From positions 35,448 to 99,447 of the forward strand of contig MKWA01000001.1 of assembly GCA_001899285.1 (NCBI GenBank): a stretch of 64,000 nt of DNA, read 5' to 3'. The notes under the pieces are model-generated. The model was not told the DNA's origin. It did not search any database and saw nothing but the letters and a program-made list of their open reading frames with translations. Positions 43,270-51,146 of this stretch are shown here, in pieces (the stretch's first letter is position 1; each line of letters opens with the position of its first letter). The stretch is from Rhizobiales bacterium 64-17 (GTDB lineage: Bacteria > Pseudomonadota > Alphaproteobacteria > Rhizobiales > Xanthobacteraceae). A program made the translations under genes and the position numbers.

Positions 43270-44439
43270 ATGACCTACAAGACGATGATGATGGCGGCGC
43301 TTCTGTCAGCAACCGCCCTCGGCGGCGCTCAGGCCGCGGACCCGATCAAGATCGGCGTCGTGACACCGCTCAGCGGCACCTACGCCGGCATCGGTCAGCA
43401 AGTGAAATGGGGCCTCGATCTCGCGACCAAGGAGGTGAATGCCGCCGGCGGCATCATGAGCCGCCAGATCGAGCTGATCTACGAAGACGAGGAAGCCAAT
43501 CCGTCGGTTGCCGTGCAGAAGGCCGACAAGCTGTTTCAGTCGAACAAAGTTGATTTCCTCACCGGCACCGTCAATTCCGCATCCACCCTCGCCGTCGGCC
43601 AGGTCGCGGAGCGTGCCGGCAAACTAATCGCCACCACCGTTTCGTTCGCCGATCCGATCACCGGCGACAAATGCTCGCCCAACGTTTTCCGCGTCAACGC
43701 CAAGGCCGGCCAGCAATCCGCGGCGCTCGCGGCGTGGCTCGCCAAGGACAAACCGAAAGCAAAGATCTTCTTCCTCGGGCCGGATTATCTGATGGGTCGC
43801 TCCACCGTTGCCGCCTTCAAGGAAGCTGCGGAAAAAACCGGCGCGACCAGTCTGGGCGAAGTGTTCGCCCCGCTCGATTCCAAGGACTATTCGCAATATT
43901 TCGGCCAGATCCGTGCTGCGCAGCCGCAGGTGCTCTACACCTCCGTCGCGGGTAACGACACCGTCCGCCTGCTCACGCAGATGCAGGAATTCGGCTTGCT
44001 GCGAAATCTTCTGGTGCTGGGCGCCTCCGGCACTGTGACCGCGCAGAACATCGCGGCAATCGGCAAGGCCGCCAACGGCTTTGCTACCGGCGTCGGCTAT
44101 TCGGCGGAGCTCAACACGCCGGAGAACAAGAAATTCGTCGAGGCGTTCAAGGCGGCCTACAAAACCGAACCCGATCTCTACGGCGCCGATTCCTACGGCC
44201 TGATCTACGCCTACAAGGCCGCCGTCGAGAAAGCCAAGACGACCGACACCGACAAGGTGCGGGATGCGCTGCGCGGCCTCACCTGGTCCACCCCGCAGGG
44301 ACAAAAGACGATCCGCGCCGGCGACCATCAGGCGATCCAGACGATGTATGTCGCGCAAGTCACGGACGGCAAGTTCAAGATTGCCAGCGAAGTGAAGGGC
44401 GAAGACGCCATTGGTCCCGACACCTGCACCCGGTTCTAG
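43270..44439 (+). CDS. LIV-type ABC transporter substrate-binding protein (module C)
   Basis: 389 aa Peripla_BP_6 protein. Sec signal peptide ends near residue 22 (GAQA/AD); the mature start is PIKIGVVTPLSGTYAGIG. A strong ribosome site (AGGGAGGATAAC) precedes the ATG. It follows the crotonase by 68 bp with no terminator seen, and is followed by livH-M-G-F-like genes. Probably binds the acid activated by the CoA ligase. Confidence 0.93.
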   Translation: MTYKTMMMAALLSATALGGAQAADPIKIGVVTPLSGTYAGIGQQVKWGLDLATKEVNAAGGIMSRQIELIYEDEEANPSVAVQKADKLFQSNKVDFLTGTVNSASTLAVGQVAERAGKLIATTVSFADPITGDKCSPNVFRVNAKAGQQSAALAAWLAKDKPKAKIFFLGPDYLMGRSTVAAFKEAAEKTGATSLGEVFAPLDSKDYSQYFGQIRAAQPQVLYTSVAGNDTVRLLTQMQEFGLLRNLLVLGASGTVTAQNIAAIGKAANGFATGVGYSAELNTPENKKFVEAFKAAYKTEPDLYGADSYGLIYAYKAAVEKAKTTDTDKVRDALRGLTWSTPQGQKTIRAGDHQAIQTMYVAQVTDGKFKIASEVKGEDAIGPDTCTRF

Positions 44440-44466
44440 GTCCGTGCAACACAAGAACCACGAGGC

Positions 44467-45366
44467 ATGATGATGTCCGGTGCGATCGAATACTTCCAGT
44501 TCGTTCTGGCGCCCCAGATGCTCATCGGCCTCGTGGTCGGTGTCGCGGTGATCCTCGTCGCGCTCGGCCTGACGATCATCTTCGGCTTGCTCGATGTGAT
44601 CAACATGTCGCACGGCGAATTCTACGCGCTCGGCGCCTTCATCGCGCTGGCACTCGCCTCGATCGGATTACCGTTCTGGCTCCTGCTCATTCTGGTGCCG
44701 CTGGTCATGATTCCGATCGGCTATGTGGTGGAACGCGGTTTGATCCAGCGGGTGTTCCACACCAGCGAACGGCACGTCACGACGCTGCTGCTCACCTTCG
44801 GGCTCGGCCTGGTGATGGAAGACGTGTTCCGCCTCATCTGGGGGCCGAATCCCTATCGGCCGGAAACACCGATCGCCGGCGGCGTCGACGTGTTTGGCAT
44901 TTTCGTCCCCTCCTACCGCCTGTTCCTGATCGTTGTCGGAGCAGCAATCATCTCCGCCGTCGCTCTCATCATCTATCGGACACGGCTCGGCGCCATGGTC
45001 CGCGCCGCCGCCTATGATCGCCATATGGCGGCGTCGCTTGGCGTGCCGGTGCGGCATGTCTATGCCGGCGCGTTCGCTTTCGGCGTCGCGCTGGCCGGTC
45101 TCGCCGGCGTGCTGCTGGCGCCGATCTATTCGGTGTTCCCCACCATGGGGCGTGACTTCATTCTGATGGCCTTCACCGTCGTCATCGTCGGCGGCATGGG
45201 CAGCATCGCCGGAGCGGTGATCGCGGGGCTGTTCCTCACGCAAGTCCAGGCCATCGTATCGCTTTACATTTCGCCGGTGTGGTCCGACCCGATCGTGTTC
45301 GGGATCATGGTCGCCATGCTGATGGTTCGTCCGCAGGGCCTGTTCGGCCGGCTGGGTCACGGTTGA
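44467..45366 (+). CDS. LIV-type ABC transporter permease (LivH-like), module C
   Basis: 299 aa hydrophobic protein with LivH landmarks (LIGLVVGVAVILVALGLTI; DVINMSHGEFYALGAF). Three ATG codons in a row at 44467 make the exact start uncertain by two residues. The stop overlaps the livM-like ATG. Confidence 0.92.
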   Translation: MMMSGAIEYFQFVLAPQMLIGLVVGVAVILVALGLTIIFGLLDVINMSHGEFYALGAFIALALASIGLPFWLLLILVPLVMIPIGYVVERGLIQRVFHTSERHVTTLLLTFGLGLVMEDVFRLIWGPNPYRPETPIAGGVDVFGIFVPSYRLFLIVVGAAIISAVALIIYRTRLGAMVRAAAYDRHMAASLGVPVRHVYAGAFAFGVALAGLAGVLLAPIYSVFPTMGRDFILMAFTVVIVGGMGSIAGAVIAGLFLTQVQAIVSLYISPVWSDPIVFGIMVAMLMVRPQGLFGRLGHG

Positions 45367-46361
45367 TGCGCATGATCGATGCACTCACACGATCGATGCG
45401 GGCGAGTCACCTGCTTGTGGCGCTGCTGGTCGCCGCATCCCTCGTCTTTGCAGCCATCGGTGCGGCGATGGGAGAGACCTTCTATCTGCGGCTTGCCACC
45501 GAAGCGTTGATTTTCGCCGGGCTCGCTCTCTCGGTCGATATCCTGCTCGGCTACAACGGCCTGCTGTCGCTCGGTCAGGCCCTTTATTTCGGGCTGGGCG
45601 CTTATCTCTCCGCGCTGGTGCTGATGTGGGTGCCGTCGTTCTGGGCCGCTTTTGCCGTCACGGCGGTCGTGTCGGCTGTGGTCGGGCTGATCGGCGGCTT
45701 CATCGCCAACCGGGTTCGTGGCGTCTACTTCGCGCTGATCACCTTCGGCATGGCGCAGGTTGCCGCCAAGGTGGTCTATAACACCCGTGCGCTCGGCGCA
45801 TCCGACGGACTGATCGGCGTCCCGGTCATCGATATCAATCTCGGGATCATCTCGTTCTCCAGCGCCTCCCCGGCGGGTTTCTTCCTGTTCGTACTCGGCG
45901 TGATCGTCATCCTGTATGGCGTCACGGCCTATCTGCTCGACACGCCGTTCGGCCGCCTGCTGATCGCGCTGCGCGCCAACGAGCGCCGCGTGCCGTTTCT
46001 CGGCTACCGCACGATGACATTGCGCCTCTCCGCTTATGTGATCGCGGCGATGATCGCAGCACTGTCAGGCGCGCTCTATCCGATGCTGCGCGGCTTCGTT
46101 TCTCCGGAGCTGCTGTTCTTCTCCACATCGGGAAACGCCGTCATCACCGTTATCGTCGGCGGCGTCGGGACGCTCGCCGGTGCGCTCTACGGCAGCGTCT
46201 TGCTGACCCTGCTGAAATCGGTCGTCGGCAGCTATACCGAACACCATGTGATCGTCATTGGCTTGCTGTTCATGGGGGCCGTCATCTTCCTGCCGCGCGG
46301 GTTGATGGGCATCGTCCGGCCGGCGGTGGAACGGATGCTGACGCGGAGGTCGAAGCCATGA
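45366..46361 (+). CDS. LIV-type ABC transporter permease (LivM-like), module C
   Basis: 331 aa from the ATG at 45366, which shares a base with the upstream TGA. LivM landmark GYNGLLSLGQALYFGLGAY and NRVRGVYFALITFGMAQ. Second transmembrane subunit of the importer. It overlaps livG-like by 4 bp. Confidence 0.92.
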   Translation: MRMIDALTRSMRASHLLVALLVAASLVFAAIGAAMGETFYLRLATEALIFAGLALSVDILLGYNGLLSLGQALYFGLGAYLSALVLMWVPSFWAAFAVTAVVSAVVGLIGGFIANRVRGVYFALITFGMAQVAAKVVYNTRALGASDGLIGVPVIDINLGIISFSSASPAGFFLFVLGVIVILYGVTAYLLDTPFGRLLIALRANERRVPFLGYRTMTLRLSAYVIAAMIAALSGALYPMLRGFVSPELLFFSTSGNAVITVIVGGVGTLAGALYGSVLLTLLKSVVGSYTEHHVIVIGLLFMGAVIFLPRGLMGIVRPAVERMLTRRSKP

Positions 46362-47146
46362 CCGAACGCACAACGACCGAACGCGCAATGGCCGCACACT
46401 CCGGCACCGCGCCCATCCTCGAGGTTCGTCATCTGTCGGTCAGTTTCGGTGGGTTGCGCGCGGTCGACGATGTGAGCTTTACCGTCGCCCGCAACCGCAT
46501 CACCACCGTCATCGGGCCGAATGGCGCAGGAAAATCGACGCTGTTCAATCTGATTTCCGGAGCGCTGCGGCCGCGCGCCGGGCACGTCCTGATCGAAGGC
46601 ACGGATCACACGGGAGAGCCGCCGTATCGCGTTCAAGCTGCCGGGCTAGCGCGCTCGTTCCAGATCACCAATCTGTTCTTTGACTTGTCCGTTGCCGAGA
46701 ACCTTCGGCAGGCCGCGCAGATCCTCGAACCACGTTCCATGATGTGGCGACCGATCGGCGCGAGCCGCGCCGCACATGCGCGCGTCGATGAGCTTCTGGA
46801 ACGCTTCGGACTGACCGCCAAGGCGCAATATCCGGCCGGCAAGCTGTCGCATGGCGAACAACGCCGGCTGGAAGTCGCCGTCGCCCTCGCCTGCCGGCCG
46901 AAAGTGCTCCTGCTCGACGAGCCGACCCAGGGCATGAGCCACGGCGATACTCAGGACACCGCGGCGCTGATCACGTCACTGGCCGCCGACGTCACGGTGC
47001 TGCTGATCGAACACGATATCGGGCTGGTGATGAGCCTGTCCGACCACGTCATCGTCATGCACCAGGGCCAGAAGCTGGCCGAAGGCGCACCCACGGATGT
47101 GCGCAACAACCCGGCCGTGCAGGCCGCCTATTTCGGACACGCCTGA
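46358..47146 (+). CDS. LIV-type ABC transporter ATPase (LivG-like), module C
   Basis: 262 aa. Walker [10 protein letters not shown] (53-61), signature LSHGEQRR and Walker [13 protein letters not shown]. The ~20-residue N-terminal extension before [10 protein letters not shown] could mean Met11 is the real start. In contrast to module B, the signature here is close to normal. Confidence 0.92.
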   Translation: MTERTTTERAMAAHSGTAPILEVRHLSVSFGGLRAVDDVSFTVARNRITTVIGPNGAGKSTLFNLISGALRPRAGHVLIEGTDHTGEPPYRVQAAGLARSFQITNLFFDLSVAENLRQAAQILEPRSMMWRPIGASRAAHARVDELLERFGLTAKAQYPAGKLSHGEQRRLEVAVALACRPKVLLLDEPTQGMSHGDTQDTAALITSLAADVTVLLIEHDIGLVMSLSDHVIVMHQGQKLAEGAPTDVRNNPAVQAAYFGHA

Positions 47147-47147
47147 C

Positions 47148-47855
47148 ATGCTGGAGATTCAGAACCTCCACACCCATTACGGGCCGAGCCATATCATCCA
47201 GGGCATCGACCTGACCGTGCGGGACGGCGAAGTCCTTGGCGTATTCGGCCGCAACGGTGTCGGCAAGACGACCTTGCTCAAGACCGTCGCCGGCTGGATC
47301 CAGCCGACAAACGGCCACATCCTGTTCAACAACGAGCCGATCGACGGCCAACAGCCGGATCGGATCGCCCGCCGCGGCGTCGGCTTCGTGCCGGAAGATC
47401 GCCGTATCTTTCCCGGCCTGTCGGTCGAGGAAAATCTCACGCTCGGCTTCCTGCAGGTGCCGGGCCGCTCATCGGCAGACAGCCGCGCCGCGCTCGAACG
47501 CATCTACCAGCGATTTCCACGGCTCGCGGAGCGCCGCTATCAGCATGGAACGACGCTGTCGGGCGGCGAGCAGCAGATGTTGGCGATGGCCCGCGTCATG
47601 ATCGGCAAACCGAGCCTGCTGCTGGTCGACGAACCAAGCGAAGGTCTAGCGCCGATGATTGTCGCGGACCTGTTTGCGATCATCGCGGAGATGAAGGCGG
47701 CAGGCTGCGCCGTTCTGCTGGTCGAGCAGAATGTGCACCAGGCTCTTGCCGTCTGTGACCGGTTCATCGTTATCGAGCGCGGACGCATCGTCCTGAGCGG
47801 CGATGCGAAAGACAAGGAAAATTGCGACCGTCTGCTGGAGACGATCGCCGTGTAA
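47148..47855 (+). CDS. LIV-type ABC transporter ATPase (LivF-like), module C
   Basis: 235 aa from the ATG at 47148, one base after the livG-like stop. Walker A GRNGVGKTT (34-42), signature LSGGEQQML and Walker B LLLVDEPSEGLAP are complete. Together with the previous four genes it makes a full importer. Confidence 0.93.
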   Translation: MLEIQNLHTHYGPSHIIQGIDLTVRDGEVLGVFGRNGVGKTTLLKTVAGWIQPTNGHILFNNEPIDGQQPDRIARRGVGFVPEDRRIFPGLSVEENLTLGFLQVPGRSSADSRAALERIYQRFPRLAERRYQHGTTLSGGEQQMLAMARVMIGKPSLLLVDEPSEGLAPMIVADLFAIIAEMKAAGCAVLLVEQNVHQALAVCDRFIVIERGRIVLSGDAKDKENCDRLLETIAV

Positions 47856-47883
47856 CAAGAAACGACTGGATGGAGGACATGCG

Positions 47884-48867
47884 ATGATGAAAATAACAGC
47901 GCTAAAATCTCTGCTCGCTGCATCGGCGACGCTTCTCGCTATTTCTTTTAGCGGTGCGCAGGCCGATGAATATCCGAACCGGCCGATTCAAGTGATCCTG
48001 CCATTCGCCGGCGGCAGCGCCAGCGACGTGGTAACCCGGATCATGCTCGATCGCATGGCGAAATCCATCGGCCAGTCGTTCGTCGTCGATAACCGACCGG
48101 GTGCCGGCGGCAATACCGGCACCGCGGCTGCGACCAAGGCGGCACCGGATGGCTATACGCTGGTGATGAGCACCTCCGGACCGCTCGCCGCCAACAAGAC
48201 GCTGTTCAAGAACCTCGGCTACGAACCGGAAAAGGATTTCGCGCCAATTTCGCTGTTCGCGGTCCTGCCGAACGTGATCGTGATCAACTCCAAGCTGCCG
48301 CCGAAAACACTGACTGAATTCGTCGCTTACGCGAAGCAGCATCCGAAGGAACTCAACTACGGCTCGGTCGGCGTCGGCAGTTCGCAACACCTGGCCGGAG
48401 CCTATTTCGATCAGGTCGCGGGCGTGCAGCTGGTTCACGTCCCCTATCGCAATATCGCGCAATACACACCGGACTTCATCGCAGGAGCGGTGCCGCTCGG
48501 CTTCCAATTCCTGCCGAACGTGCTCGGTCTGCTACGGTCAGGCGAGGCGCGCGCGCTGGCGGTCACAACCCCGAAACGCATGACGGCGCTTCCCGATGTG
48601 CCGACCGCCGCCGAAGCTGGCGTGAAAAACTACGAGACGTTCGGCTGGCTGGCGCTGTTGGCTCCCGCGGGCACACCAAAGCCGATCATCGACAAGCTCT
48701 ACAAGGCACTGGCTGAGGCGATAAAAGATCCCACCGTCCAGCAGCGTTTCACCGAACAAGGCGCCGAGCCGGTCGCTCCCGGACCGGATGAATTGCAGAA
48801 ATTCATCGTATCGGAAACGGCAAAATGGCGGCGTATCATCCAGACCGCCGGCATCAACCCGATGTGA
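47884..48867 (+). CDS. Bug/TctC-family periplasmic solute-binding protein, orphan
   Basis: 327 aa tripartite-tricarboxylate-type binding protein. Signal peptide ends near residue 27 (GAQA/DE); the mature start YPNRPIQVILPFAGGSASD is the Bug signature. GGAGG precedes the ATG. No TctA/TctB membrane subunits are in the window, as is usual for Bug proteins, which may share a permease or act as sensors. Its place directly after a full ABC importer, 28 bp downstream, is notable. Confidence 0.92.
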   Translation: MMKITALKSLLAASATLLAISFSGAQADEYPNRPIQVILPFAGGSASDVVTRIMLDRMAKSIGQSFVVDNRPGAGGNTGTAAATKAAPDGYTLVMSTSGPLAANKTLFKNLGYEPEKDFAPISLFAVLPNVIVINSKLPPKTLTEFVAYAKQHPKELNYGSVGVGSSQHLAGAYFDQVAGVQLVHVPYRNIAQYTPDFIAGAVPLGFQFLPNVLGLLRSGEARALAVTTPKRMTALPDVPTAAEAGVKNYETFGWLALLAPAGTPKPIIDKLYKALAEAIKDPTVQQRFTEQGAEPVAPGPDELQKFIVSETAKWRRIIQTAGINPM

Positions 48868-48898
48868 CGCCGAGCCGGACAGGACGATAACGAACGCT

Positions 48899-50086
48899 AT
48901 GACTATTGACGAAAGAGTGCTGATCGCAGGCGCCGGGCCGGTTGGCCTCACGGCCGCCGCGGCGCTGGTGCGTCGCGGCGTCCCCGTGACGATCATGGAA
49001 GCTGGCGCCGATCTCAGCCGAGAATCCCGTGCGTCGACGTTTCATCCGCCGACGCTCGACATGCTTGAAGACCTCGGTGTCGCGCAATCCTTGATCGAAC
49101 AGGGATTGAAGGCGCCCTGCTTTCAATACCGGTCGACGCAATATGGGTTGATGGGCCATTTCGATTTTTCCGAAATCGCGGATTCGACGCACCACCCTTT
49201 TCGACTGCAATGTGAGCAATCAAAGCTGACGAGGCTTCTTTTAGACCGGCTGGCGGGCGATCCTCACTTCGACATCGTCTTTTCGAGCCCTGTCCGCGAG
49301 GTGGCGCAGAACGCGGACGGCGTCACAGTAACCGTGGAACACGACAGCGGCCCACGCCGATTGACCGGCCGATGGCTAATCGGCGCCGACGGTGCCCGTA
49401 GCGACGTGCGCCGGGCGCTCGGCACGACATTTGAAGGATTCACATGGCCGGAACGCTTCCTCGTGGTGAGTACCCCGTTCGATTTCCACCAGGCGATCCC
49501 CGACCTCGTGTCGGTGAGCTATGTCGCAAGCCCGGAGCGCTGGCATTTTCTGCTGCAGATTCCGGGCTTGTGGCGCGTCATGTTTCCGGTGTTTGCGGAC
49601 GAGAGCGACGAGCGCGCGCTATCGGAGGATTTCGCACAATCCCTGATGGCGCGGGTGGTTCCCGGCATTTCCCACTACACGATCGCCCATACGACGCTAT
49701 ACCGCGTTCATCAGCGTGTCGCCGCCAGCTTCCGGTCCGGGCGCGCGTTTCTCGCAGGAGATGCCGCGCACATCAATAATCCGCTCGGCGGCATGGGCAT
49801 GAACGGGGGAATTCATGACGCGATCAATCTGACGACGCGCCTTGCCGAAGTATGGCATGGCCGGAAAGCGGGCAGCGAACTTGATCGGTTCGACAAGCAA
49901 CGGCGGCTGGTGACCAAGGAATACGTTGAAAAGCAATCGATCCAGAACAAGAAGAATTTGGAAACGCCGGATCCCGACTTTCGCGATCAGCTTGCGCAGA
50001 TCGGAGCGGATCGCGAGAAGACCCGAAACTTCCTCCTCACGGTCTCCATGATCAACAGCCTGAAACGGGCCGAACAACTCGGCTGA
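48899..50086 (+). CDS. FAD-dependent aromatic-type monooxygenase
   Basis: 395 aa group A flavoprotein hydroxylase. N-terminal dinucleotide fold VLIAGAGPVGLTAAAAL, middle motif RWLIGADGARSDVR, and FAD ribityl motif FLAGDAAHINNPLGGMGMN. It lacks the thioredoxin-like C-terminal domain of phenol hydroxylases such as the protein at 62132-63901. Last gene of module C, 31 bp after the Bug protein; it probably adds a hydroxyl group to an aromatic or heteroaromatic intermediate. Confidence 0.9.
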   Translation: MTIDERVLIAGAGPVGLTAAAALVRRGVPVTIMEAGADLSRESRASTFHPPTLDMLEDLGVAQSLIEQGLKAPCFQYRSTQYGLMGHFDFSEIADSTHHPFRLQCEQSKLTRLLLDRLAGDPHFDIVFSSPVREVAQNADGVTVTVEHDSGPRRLTGRWLIGADGARSDVRRALGTTFEGFTWPERFLVVSTPFDFHQAIPDLVSVSYVASPERWHFLLQIPGLWRVMFPVFADESDERALSEDFAQSLMARVVPGISHYTIAHTTLYRVHQRVAASFRSGRAFLAGDAAHINNPLGGMGMNGGIHDAINLTTRLAEVWHGRKAGSELDRFDKQRRLVTKEYVEKQSIQNKKNLETPDPDFRDQLAQIGADREKTRNFLLTVSMINSLKRAEQLG

Positions 50087-50110
50087 CGCCCCATTTCGCG
50101 GTCATGCGGG

Positions 50111-50144
50111 CCAGCATACGACGTCCAGAGCCGGCGTATGCTGG
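50111..50144. terminator. Bidirectional terminator-like hairpin
   Basis: CCAGCATACG (50111-50120) and CGTATGCTGG (50135-50144) form a perfect 10-bp stem with a 14-nt loop, in the 89-bp gap between the convergent ends of module C and the heme operon. No T tract is visible, so termination may be weak or factor-assisted. Confidence 0.5.
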
Positions 50145-50175
50145 TCAAGAGAGCGTCTCAATCTGCTGTGATCTG

Positions 50176-50682
50176 TCAGCTCGTCTTGCAAAGGCGCTCG
50201 CGCAGCTTCGCGAAAGCGGCAAGCTGATCGGGTTTCATGTTGCGGGCCTCATCACGGCCGACGAACACCTTGAACATGATGCCACCATCAACGTTCAGGA
50301 ACGCAACGAAAGCCGACGAGCGCCCCATGAACGACCGCTCTACGAAAGCGACGCCGCCACAGCGCTCGTGACGCAGGTGGCCGTGCAACGCCCCGCCGCC
50401 CGGCACATTATAATAGCCGCGCCCGACCTCACCCGGCGGAACCCGCCCGCTCGCTTCGAAGATACCGTCATCAGTGTGGACGATGAACGTCACATCGCCC
50501 CATGAGCCGATATCGACCATGGCCTCGACGAAAGCGCCGCCAGGGCCGATCGCCCACATCTCTGCCGGCAAAGCCTCGATCACCTGGCGCGGTGTCACGC
50601 CGTGGGTTTTGACTGCCTCTTCAATGACGACGCCCGGATTCTCCGCCAGCGCACGCGCTAGCGTCCCCTCGACCTGCGTCAT
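50176..50682 (-). CDS. hutX: HutX-like heme utilization cytosolic carrier protein
   Basis: 168 aa. Full-length match to the HutX/HuvX family (N-terminus VEGTLARALAENPG; WAIGPGGAFVEAMVDIGSWGDVTFIVHTDDGIFEASG split over the centre; C-terminal FKVFVGRDEARNMKPDQL). HutX binds heme in the cytosol and passes it to a heme-degrading enzyme. The preferred start, ATG at 50682, lies 2 bp after the stop of the heme monooxygenase gene, with AAGGCGG as ribosome site. The frame is open upstream but without similarity. Confidence 0.88.
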   Translation of the reverse strand: MTQVEGTLARALAENPGVVIEEAVKTHGVTPRQVIEALPAEMWAIGPGGAFVEAMVDIGSWGDVTFIVHTDDGIFEASGRVPPGEVGRGYYNVPGGGALHGHLRHERCGGVAFVERSFMGRSSAFVAFLNVDGGIMFKVFVGRDEARNMKPDQLAAFAKLRERLCKTS

Positions 50683-50684
50683 CG

Positions 50685-51017
50685 TCAGGCCGCCTTGGTA
50701 TTCGTCTGCGTCTGCAGAACGGAGAACCCCTCGAATTGCGGGTGCCCAAGGTAGAGCGAGCCGGTCGACTGGTTGCCGGCGCGGGCGTGCGAGGTGCGGA
50801 ACTCGTCGGATTTCGTCCAGGCGATGAAATCGGCTTCCGTGCGCCACACGGTATGGGTGGCATAGAGCGTGTGGTCGTCCGCCGCCGGCCCCTTCAGCAG
50901 ATGAAATTCCACAAATCCGGCCATCCGGTCGAGAAAGGTTTCCCGGTTCGCCCAAACGGTCTCGAAGGCGGATTCGGACCCTTTCGTTACCTTGAAGCGA
51001 TTCATCGCGATATACAT
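50685..51017 (-). CDS. IsdG/HmuQ-type heme-degrading monooxygenase
   Basis: 110 aa single ABM (antibiotic biosynthesis monooxygenase) domain starting MYIAMNRFKVTKGSE. The N-terminal Asn6, a central Trp and downstream His residues fit the catalytic pattern of IsdG-type heme oxygenases, and the sequence resembles HmuQ/HmuD of Bradyrhizobium. It should open heme and release iron. Between the TonB heme receptor and hutX on the same strand, which supports the call. Confidence 0.85.
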   Translation of the reverse strand: MYIAMNRFKVTKGSESAFETVWANRETFLDRMAGFVEFHLLKGPAADDHTLYATHTVWRTEADFIAWTKSDEFRTSHARAGNQSTGSLYLGHPQFEGFSVLQTQTNTKAA

Positions 51018-51110
51018 TTATTGTCTCCTTGGCTGGCACATGCTGGCGTACGTTCTCGCACATCGACGGCAATCACGTGATGCGTTGATGTGTCGATCAG
51101 ATGATCGCGT

Positions 51111-51136
51111 GTGGTCGCGGAAACCCCCGCGACCAC
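51111..51136 (-). other. GC-rich stem-loop after the heme receptor gene
   Basis: GTGGTCGCGG (51111-51120) and CCGCGACCAC (51127-51136) form a perfect 10-bp stem with loop AAACCC. It is 11 bp past the receptor stop in the direction of transcription. No U tract; probable attenuation or mRNA protection between receptor and heme monooxygenase genes. Confidence 0.5.
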
Positions 51137-51146
51137 GCGCGGCATT

